Origin: an uncultured bacterium | GTDB lineage: Bacteria > Bacillota > Clostridia > Oscillospirales > Acutalibacteraceae | DNA length: 24,592 nt | Assembly: GCA_905215055.1 (NCBI GenBank) | Contig: CAJMOH010000041.1 | Location: forward strand, 1-24,592 | Direction: 5' to 3' | Shown here: piece by piece, positions 7,381-13,284 of the stretch | Layout of the letters: each line of letters begins with the position of its first letter | How positions within the stretch are numbered: the stretch's first letter is position 1 | Notes under the pieces: model-generated | The model's input: the letters and a program-made list of their open reading frames with translations, nothing else | Database searches by the model: none | What the model was told of the DNA's origin: nothing | Program-made: the position numbers and the translations under genes

Positions 7381-8451
7381 TTATCGTTGAAACTGCCGTT
7401 TCATCTCCGCTGCGGAGCGGCGCATATAGGCAGTCAGAAAAGGCGCCAGCGCCGCTAAGGACAACAGTACCGTGAGAAGAAAACAAAGCAGATAGTCGCC
7501 CAGCGTGTAAGGCACCTCTCCATAAATGTTGATCTGTGCGAAAAGCGGCCGGTACAGTGCCGCGTGCAAAAGGCAAGCCAGCAATGCAGCGCTCCCGCTG
7601 AGCAAAGACAGCTCCATACAGGCGATGCACACGACGCTGGACTTCCTTGCCCCCGCCAGAGTATACACCACATTTTCGTAGCTGTTTTCCTGGATCAAAT
7701 ATTGAAATAGGAATAGAAACGACAGAATAGAGATGAGATAGATGCCGCTGGTCATCGCCACGCCGCCGGGATTGCGGCTTTGGTCAGCCTGGATGGATTG
7801 GTAGGGATCGGCAATGCTGGTTTCCGGGAAGAGGGCAGACAGCCGCTCTAAAATACGATTGTTTTCTTTCCGGGTTGGAATGGTATCCAGAATCAGCTCC
7901 GCCGAGTCCGGGGAGAACCCGTGCTCTAAAAAGGAGCGGATGGGGATAAATACCACATTGTTGTCAAAGTGGCGGGTATGTCCGACCACAGGGAATTCCG
8001 TTCCCTCCAGGTTGAGGGAGTCTCCGACGCTGGAGGGAGCGATGGCACAATCCTGCTCCAGCTGCTCTGGAGTAAAAGAGGTTTGCCCTTGATAGGAATA
8101 GACGCCGGCATTGTTGTTTAGAAAAGCCTGCACGGAAAGCTCGGGATACTCTGACGCAGCGGGAAGCTCGACCGTGTGGGACACCCGTACATCAAGAGAA
8201 CCGGAAGCAGCGTCCCGAAGGGATTGCAGGTCCTCCATCGTCCAATTCCTATCTCCATACAGGGTGAACGTGCGGTATGAAAGAGAGTTTTGGGCCATAT
8301 TCCGCTTGTCGGCCATGGAGTTGCCGTAGAAAAAGAGAAAAGACAGGGAGGAGAGCACGGCTCCCAGCAGAAACAGGCAGAAAATCAGAGTGTTTTTTCT
8401 GGCATAGGTTCGAATTCTGAGAAGGGCCAGCACAGCATGTTTTCGAAGCAT
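7381..8451 (-). CDS. FtsX-type ABC transporter permease (first subunit)
   Basis: This 356-residue protein is the first gene of the second ABC operon. Topology is one membrane helix at about 22-43, an extracytoplasmic domain to about residue 230, and three helices near 232-253, 276-298 and 318-341, as in FtsX/MacB-type permeases. The segment YENVVYTLAGARKSSVV matches the loop between helices 2 and 3 of that family. The ATG at 8451 has GGGGTGG a few bases upstream, and the promoter places the transcript start only about 15 bases ahead. Sequence similarity to the neighbouring 396-residue permease is low, so this is not a recent tandem duplication. Confidence 0.88.
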   Translation of the reverse strand: MLRKHAVLALLRIRTYARKNTLIFCLFLLGAVLSSLSFLFFYGNSMADKRNMAQNSLSYRTFTLYGDRNWTMEDLQSLRDAASGSLDVRVSHTVELPAASEYPELSVQAFLNNNAGVYSYQGQTSFTPEQLEQDCAIAPSSVGDSLNLEGTEFPVVGHTRHFDNNVVFIPIRSFLEHGFSPDSAELILDTIPTRKENNRILERLSALFPETSIADPYQSIQADQSRNPGGVAMTSGIYLISILSFLFLFQYLIQENSYENVVYTLAGARKSSVVCIACMELSLLSGSAALLACLLHAALYRPLFAQINIYGEVPYTLGDYLLCFLLTVLLSLAALAPFLTAYMRRSAAEMKRQFQR

Positions 8452-8472
8452 GAAACCACCCCTTTCTAAAAA

Positions 8473-8501
8473 ATTATAGTGTATACAAGCTGTGCGGTAA
8501 A
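8473..8501 (-). promoter_or_regulatory. Promoter of the FtsX-type ABC operon
   Basis: On the minus strand TTTACC (8501-8496) is followed after exactly 17 bases by a perfect TATAAT (8478-8473). Transcription would start near 8466, about 15 bases before the ATG at 8451, so the leader is little more than the ribosome site. A GTATAC palindrome lies between the two boxes and could be contacted by a regulator, which is speculative. Confidence 0.78.
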
Positions 8502-8595
8502 GTGGTTTTGGAATTTCTGTACAGTCAGGCGGCGGGATACAGCGCGGCTTCTATCTTTAAGACGGCGGACGGAATGGAAAGGTTAGCTGATATAA

Positions 8596-8629
8596 GAAAA
8601 AAATGACGGAGCCTTCCGGAAAGCTCCGT
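8596..8629 (-). terminator. Orphan rho-independent terminator on the minus strand
   Basis: ACGGAGC (8606-8612) pairs with GCTCCGT (8623-8629), with two further inner pairs and a CCGG loop. Read on the minus strand the stem is followed by CA and seven T. There is no T-tract on the plus strand. No minus-strand gene lies upstream of it (8630-13284 is coded on the plus strand), so it would end antisense or small-RNA transcription, or shield the promoter at 8473-8501. Confidence 0.65.
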
Positions 8630-8828
8630 GGACAACAACCAACGGGGAAGGGGGGCGATCAAACGGCTGCGATGCCCGGAAGCTTTGAGTGGAGACGGAA
8701 AATTCTTTTTTCTACCCTTAACAGAAAGCTAACTTAATTTTTCAAAATGAGCGATAGAAAAACAGACAGCGCTATATGTACAATAAAAAAGGATAAGAGC
8801 ATTTTGTCTGGCTCAAGGAGGCGCCTAT
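8630..8828. other. Leader region upstream of the VWA operon
   Basis: No gene is seen. The stretch from 8700 to 8800 is clearly AT-richer than its surroundings, as expected of a promoter. TACAAT at 8779-8784 could be a -10 box for the operon starting at 8829, but no good -35 box stands 17 bases before it, so the promoter is not assigned. AGGAGG at 8816-8821 is the ribosome site for the 8829 ATG. Confidence 0.5.
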
Positions 8829-10424
8829 ATGAACATTCGGAAAGTGACCGCGTTGCTGCTGGTTCTGTTGCTGGCGGCGGTTTTCCCAGGCTGTGACAGT
8901 GCCGGGGCCAGTACCGCTGACGCTGTGCTGGGCCGGGGCGGAAGGTCCCTCCGCATTCTCTCTGGCTCGGAGAACCAGGAGCTGGAGACAATTTTGGAGG
9001 AATTCGCCAAGGCCGAGGGAATACGCATTGAGATGACCTACCAGGGGTCTCTGGACATTATGCGGGCCTTGGAGGAGGAGAGCTTCCCTTACGATGCCGT
9101 CTGGCCGGCCAGCTCTCTGTGGTTGGACGCGGCGGACACACCGCTCAATTTAAAGCACGCCGAGTCCGTTTCCATTACGCCAGTGGTGTTCGGCATCCGG
9201 GAGGGCCTGGCTCGAGAGCTGGGCCTTGTGGGGAAAGAGATCACTGTCAGCGATTTGCTGCGGCCTATACAAAGGGGAGAGCTGAAATTCTGTATGACCA
9301 GCGCCACTCAGTCTAACTCCGGGGCCAGCGCCTACATCGGGTTCCTCTACGCCCTGCTGGGCAACCCGGAATCCCTCACATCCGCCGATTTGGAGAGCGA
9401 ACGCCTCCGCACCCAGATGACCGAACTCCTCTCCGGGGTGGACCGTTCCTCCGGCAGTTCCGACTGGCTGAAGGACATGTTCCTCCAGGGGGACTTTGAC
9501 GCCATGGTCAACTACGAGTGCTTGGTCATCCAGGCCAACCAGGAGTTGGAGGCCCAGGGCCGGGAGCCCCTGTACGTGGTGTACCCCACCGACGGCCTGA
9601 CCATCGCCGACTCCCCCTTGGCCTATGTGGACCAGGGGGACGGGGAGAAGGAGGAGCTATTTCTGAAATTGCAGGAGTACCTGCTCTCGGCAGACACCCA
9701 GAACGCCATCCAGCGCACAGGGCGGCGCTCCAGCTACACGGGGGTGAACCAGGAGAACAGAGAGGTGTTCCGGGAGGATTGGGGCTTGCAGCCGGAACGA
9801 GTGCTCTCTCCCATGCGAATGCCTGAGGCGGACGTGCTGTTCCAGGCTCTGGATTTGTATCAGACGGAATTTAAAAAGCCCTCCCTCAATATCTACTGCT
9901 TGGATTATTCCGGCAGTATGTCCGGGGAGGGAAACCAGCAGCTGGAAGAGGCCATGGAGCAGCTGCTCATCCAATCCAACGCCCAGGAGCATTTTCTCCA
10001 AGCCTCCAGCCGGGAAGTGAATGTGCTCATTCCCTTTGCGGGAGAGGTTTTGGGCGTCTACCCCGCGCTGGGCAACGGCCGGGAGCTGGAGGAGCTGAAT
10101 ACCGTGGCGGAAGATTTGGAGCCAGGCGGCGGCACGGACATGTACGCGGCTGCCATCCAAGGCTTGGAGGAGCTGGAAAAGTATGACCTCTCCCAGTATA
10201 CCCCGGCAGTCATCCTGCTGACAGATGGAAAGTCCGGCGGCTCCTACCAGGATTTTGCAAAGGCCTATGAGGCGTTCGGAGTCCAGGTACCCGTGTTTTC
10301 CATCCTGTTTGGGGACGCGGACGAGAGCCAGCTGGAAACCCTGGCGCAGCTTACCAACGCCAGAGTTTTTGACGGCCGTGAGGACTTGACAGGGGCCTTT
10401 CGCAGCGTAAAGGGGTACAACTGA
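8829..10424 (+). CDS. Lipoprotein with fused substrate-binding and VWA domains
   Basis: This 531-residue protein begins with a signal peptide and a lipobox (VFPGC, Cys22), so it should be lipid-anchored outside the membrane. Residues 40-325 look like a type-2 periplasmic binding fold (RSLRILSGSENQELETILEE opening, then a TQSNSG motif at 160-165). Residues 350-531 are a von Willebrand A domain with a complete metal-ion site: DYSGS at 359-363, Thr436 in GGGTDM and Asp466 in LLTDGKS. Such sites bind a divalent metal and a protein partner. The ATG follows AGGAGG by 7 bases. It overlaps the next gene as TGATG and heads a four-gene operon with no transport ATPase or channel. Known as an architecture, but I know of no assigned function. 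Confidence 0.88.
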   Translation: MNIRKVTALLLVLLLAAVFPGCDSAGASTADAVLGRGGRSLRILSGSENQELETILEEFAKAEGIRIEMTYQGSLDIMRALEEESFPYDAVWPASSLWLDAADTPLNLKHAESVSITPVVFGIREGLARELGLVGKEITVSDLLRPIQRGELKFCMTSATQSNSGASAYIGFLYALLGNPESLTSADLESERLRTQMTELLSGVDRSSGSSDWLKDMFLQGDFDAMVNYECLVIQANQELEAQGREPLYVVYPTDGLTIADSPLAYVDQGDGEKEELFLKLQEYLLSADTQNAIQRTGRRSSYTGVNQENREVFREDWGLQPERVLSPMRMPEADVLFQALDLYQTEFKKPSLNIYCLDYSGSMSGEGNQQLEEAMEQLLIQSNAQEHFLQASSREVNVLIPFAGEVLGVYPALGNGRELEELNTVAEDLEPGGGTDMYAAAIQGLEELEKYDLSQYTPAVILLTDGKSGGSYQDFAKAYEAFGVQVPVFSILFGDADESQLETLAQLTNARVFDGREDLTGAFRSVKGYN

Positions 10425-11041
10425 TGAGGGAGTGGAGACGGGCGATTTTCGCGGCGGCAGCGGCGGCACTGCTGTTTTTGCTGCTGTTTGTGGGGCTCAG
10501 CTGGAACCCGCTGGTGGCGTTGGCTCTGTCCGCCGGACTCTACGGGGGAATTTACCTGGTGCTTGCCCCCCTCAGCTCAAACCGAAGGCTGACCAGCAGC
10601 GGGGATAAGGAGGATTTCCGTCGTGTCATGGAGAACGCCCGGGCTGATTTAGCCGTGCTGGCCCAGGCGGAAGCTGCTGTGACAGATCCCCAGGGAAAGG
10701 CCCAGGTCCGCCGGCTGTGGAACACCGGCAGCAGCATGGTGGCCTATCTGGAAAGGGAACCGGAAAAGCTGCCTCAGGCCCGGCAGTTTTTCCTCTACTA
10801 TCTGGATACCGCCGCCCATCTTTTGGAGCGGTATCAGGACTTTCAAAGGGCGGGGGTGCACTCGCCGGAGGTGCGGGACATCCTGAGAAAAACAGAGCAG
10901 GCCCTGCCTTTGCTGAACCAAGCCTTTGAGAAGCAATTTACCCAGCTGATGGCAGGAGAGCTGCTGGATACCCAGGTGGAGATCGATGTGCTGCAAGCGG
11001 CCTTGGGGCCGGAGCTGCTGCCAAAGGAGGAGAGAAAATGA
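10424..11041 (+). CDS. XpaC-like membrane protein (5-bromo-4-chloroindolyl phosphate hydrolysis family)
   Basis: This 205-residue protein has two closely spaced N-terminal membrane helices (residues about 8-25 and 29-48), then a cytoplasmic helical domain with sequence such as DPQGKAQVRRLWNTGSSMVA and LERYQDFQRAG. This layout resembles the XpaC family, whose genes usually accompany telA-type toxic-anion-resistance genes; no telA is visible here. The ATG overlaps the stop of the VWA gene as TGATG, and the stop overlaps the next start as ATGA, so the three proteins are made together. The family name comes from an indirect phenotype and does not prove a hydrolase activity. The assignment is moderate, from helix pattern and context. 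Confidence 0.68.
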   Translation: MREWRRAIFAAAAAALLFLLLFVGLSWNPLVALALSAGLYGGIYLVLAPLSSNRRLTSSGDKEDFRRVMENARADLAVLAQAEAAVTDPQGKAQVRRLWNTGSSMVAYLEREPEKLPQARQFFLYYLDTAAHLLERYQDFQRAGVHSPEVRDILRKTEQALPLLNQAFEKQFTQLMAGELLDTQVEIDVLQAALGPELLPKEERK

Positions 11042-12096
11042 AAGCGAGATGGATGGGCTTGCTGCTGCTGGCGGTGGTGGCGCTGGGAGCCGTGGGATAC
11101 GTGTGGTTTTCCAGCGCCGCTCAGGTCACGGAGATCACCGGCTATGTGGGCGGCGAGAAAATCAGCCTGCTGGAAGATGAACAGGTGCAGAAGATTTTGA
11201 AGGACAAGTATCACCTGTCTTTAGATTACAGCCGGGCAGGTTCCATTGAGATGGTGACCTCTCTGGACCGAACGGGACAAAACTTCCTGTTTCCCTCCAA
11301 CCAAACGGCACTGGTGCTGTTCGAAGAGGCAAACGGCGCTCCAGAAAAGAGTCAGATTGTCTTTAATACGCCTATTGTGCTGTACACCCACACCGCCGTG
11401 GCGGAGGCGCTGCTGGCCGAGGGCGTTTTTTCCGAAAGCGGCGGAGTGTTCTCGGCGGACATGGAAAAGCTGACAGCCCTTATGGAGTCTGGCGTTCAGT
11501 GGAGCGATGTGGGGCTGCCTGAGCTTTATGGCAGCGTTGCTGTGAACACCACGGACCCAACCAAGTCCAACTCAGGAAATATGTTTGCCGGGCTGTTGGC
11601 CAACACCCTGTGCGGCGGCTCGGTGAGTGAGGAGGACTTGCCCGGGCTTCTTCCACGGCTTCAGGCGCTGTTTCAAAAATTGGGCTATATGGAAAGCTCC
11701 TCCTCCGATCTGTTCGATCAGTTTTTGAAAACAGGTATGGGAGCAAAGCCTCTCATCGCCGGATATGAAAGCCAGCTGCTGGAGTTCGCTGTTCAGGAGG
11801 CGGAGACCTGGGCGCAAATTCGGGACGACATTGTGATAGTGTACCCCACCCCCACGGTGTGGTCCTCCCATGTGTATATCGCTTTGGACGAGGTCGGCGC
11901 GCGGGGCGTTGACGCCCTGCTGGACGAGGAGGTGCAGCGCCTGGCCTGGGAGAACCACGGCTTCCGCACCGGAGTGTACGACGCCCCCACGGACACCGCC
12001 CAATTCGGGGTGGAGGGTGTGGCGGAGGAGGTGACCCAAGTGGCCCCAATGCCCAGCGCTGCCGTGATGGAGCAAATCATCGCGGCGCTTTCCTGA
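11038..12096 (+). CDS. Membrane-anchored substrate-binding-like protein
   Basis: This 352-residue protein has an N-terminal membrane helix or signal (residues 4-24, without a lipobox cysteine) followed by a soluble domain resembling type-2 binding proteins. The segment TTDPTKSNSGNMFAGLLANT parallels the TQSNSG segment of the first gene, so the two binding domains are probably paralogous. Other similar stretches are VIVYPTPTVWSS against VVYPTDGLTIADS. In oxyanion and metal-oxyanion binding proteins the equivalent loop contacts the ligand, so a small-anion ligand is a reasonable guess and no more. It is translationally coupled to the XpaC-like gene and lies 12 bases before the last gene. It lacks the VWA domain. 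Confidence 0.78.
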   Translation: MKARWMGLLLLAVVALGAVGYVWFSSAAQVTEITGYVGGEKISLLEDEQVQKILKDKYHLSLDYSRAGSIEMVTSLDRTGQNFLFPSNQTALVLFEEANGAPEKSQIVFNTPIVLYTHTAVAEALLAEGVFSESGGVFSADMEKLTALMESGVQWSDVGLPELYGSVAVNTTDPTKSNSGNMFAGLLANTLCGGSVSEEDLPGLLPRLQALFQKLGYMESSSSDLFDQFLKTGMGAKPLIAGYESQLLEFAVQEAETWAQIRDDIVIVYPTPTVWSSHVYIALDEVGARGVDALLDEEVQRLAWENHGFRTGVYDAPTDTAQFGVEGVAEEVTQVAPMPSAAVMEQIIAALS

Positions 12097-12108
12097 GGAG
12101 GAGCAGCA

Positions 12109-13032
12109 ATGTGGAAGTGGAGCTTGGCTGTGCTGGCGGTCAGTCTGTTTTTCGCTTTGCTGGCCAGGGGGGGATACTCCCGGAAAAAAGGCTGGCGGGG
12201 CGCGGAAAAGCATATCGCCCAGGTGGTGGGAGTCCGTGTCACTCCCGTTTGGAAGGACGGGGATTCCATAGATGAGGAACGTTCCAGAGCGTGGGTCACT
12301 CTGCGGCTTTCTGTGGAAGGGCAGGAGATTTCTCTGCGGAAGGAGTTTTCCAGAGCGCTGGCTGCTCCGGCCCTGGGGCAGCGGGTGAAGATTCTTTACC
12401 GCCGTTCTACGGGGGAGTGGACCTTGCGGAAAGACACGCGTTCCTGGTGGGTGCTGTGGAGTGCGGCGGCATTGCTGGCGCTTGTTGTGGGTTTCATCCT
12501 GTTGCTGGGCGGACGGAATGTACAGGCCCAGATTTCCGACTATACGGTAGAGCATCCCAACCTGGCGGGCAGCGTGATATGTCTGGTACTGGGTTTCGGT
12601 GTTGGGACGCTGGGGGTCGCCTTCATGTGGGGGCTGTATCTTCCCATGCTGCGGGATACGGTGCGGCCATGGGCGGTGCTGGTTCAGTTTTTGCTGGGCC
12701 ATTGGGAACCGGTGGATGGCAGGTTTACCGGCTGGGTGGAGGAATCCGACGGAGACGGCGGGTTCCGAAGGTACCCGTTGTTTTCCCTGGGGCAAGGCCG
12801 GGACTATCTTTGCTCATCCATTCGAAGCGGCCAATTCTCTCCCGGAGACCTGGTTACCTTGTATCAAAGCCCTCAAGGGGGGATTTTTTTGCGTCCCAGT
12901 CTGGGGGATTGTCTCTCCCTGCCCTTTGCCTGTGTGCCGCTGGTGTTCTTGGGAATCATCGCGCTCTGCCTGTTGGTGCCGGCGGGATTTCTGCTGTGGC
13001 TGGGTGTGTCAGGAATCTGGGTTTGCCTTTGA
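12109..13032 (+). CDS. DUF3592-like polytopic membrane protein
   Basis: This 307-residue protein closes the operon. It has a membrane helix at residues 2-19, a short beta-rich domain (VTLRLSVEGQEISLRKEFSR, then GQRVKILYRR) that looks like the DUF3592 pattern, two helices near 118-138 and 154-180, a second similar soluble segment (GRFTGWVEESDGDGGFRRYP, then GDLVTLYQSPQGG) and two final helices at about 270-305. The two soluble segments look like a duplication of one unit. GGAGGAG stands 6 bases before the ATG. No function is known to me. A role in assembling or gating the VWA/XpaC system is suggested only by operon membership. Confidence 0.72.
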   Translation: MWKWSLAVLAVSLFFALLARGGYSRKKGWRGAEKHIAQVVGVRVTPVWKDGDSIDEERSRAWVTLRLSVEGQEISLRKEFSRALAAPALGQRVKILYRRSTGEWTLRKDTRSWWVLWSAAALLALVVGFILLLGGRNVQAQISDYTVEHPNLAGSVICLVLGFGVGTLGVAFMWGLYLPMLRDTVRPWAVLVQFLLGHWEPVDGRFTGWVEESDGDGGFRRYPLFSLGQGRDYLCSSIRSGQFSPGDLVTLYQSPQGGIFLRPSLGDCLSLPFACVPLVFLGIIALCLLVPAGFLLWLGVSGIWVCL

Positions 13033-13162
13033 TACCTGGGTGACAGGGTGCTGCGGCAAAGCGCGGATGATCCAGCCAACCTGCTTGGGAGAAGGGAATG
13101 TGTTCAACCCAAAACCAGGAAAAAATTACCGCGCCAGTTTTGCGAAAGAATTCTAATTTCTG
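13033..13162. other. End of the VWA operon, no terminator seen
   Basis: These 130 bases separate the operon from the next promoter. I find no hairpin followed by T, so readthrough into the SLH gene or factor-dependent termination is possible. No gene is seen. Confidence 0.5.
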
Positions 13163-13191
13163 TTGACACCGGCGCAAATTTGATATAAAAT
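13163..13191 (+). promoter_or_regulatory. Strong promoter of the beta-helix SLH gene
   Basis: A perfect TTGACA (13163-13168) is followed after 17 bases by TAAAAT (13186-13191), with TGATA just before it. The start point would be near 13198, leaving a leader of about 87 bases with two stable hairpins. Confidence 0.88.
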
Positions 13192-13209
13192 CTAAATAAC
13201 AGACTGTTC

Positions 13210-13255
13210 AAAGAAGGGTATGCCCTTCTTTTGCTGGAAGGAATCTTCCAGCAAA
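13210..13255 (+). promoter_or_regulatory. Tandem leader hairpins before the SLH gene
   Basis: Hairpin one pairs 13210-13218 with 13223-13231 (9 bp, loop TATG). Hairpin two pairs 13230-13240 with 13245-13255 (11 bp, loop GAAT). They touch at 13230-13231 and stand 16 bases before the AGGAGG ribosome site (13272-13277). The likeliest role is stabilising an abundant surface-protein mRNA. Attenuation is less likely because only TTTT follows the first stem. Confidence 0.6.
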
Positions 13256-13284
13256 CTGATCTATCGGTAAAAGGAGGAAAAACA

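Noticed and set aside
11572..12795. Minus-strand open frame of 407 codons across two operon genes
   Set aside because: It spans a gene boundary on the other strand and has proline/histidine/glutamine-rich composition typical of antisense GC-rich DNA.
13155..13167. Identical 13-mer AATTTCTGTTGAC at 13155-13167 and 19902-19914, both ending in the -35 box
   Set aside because: A few shared 13-mers are expected by chance in a window of this size and half of it is consensus promoter; no shared regulator is claimed.
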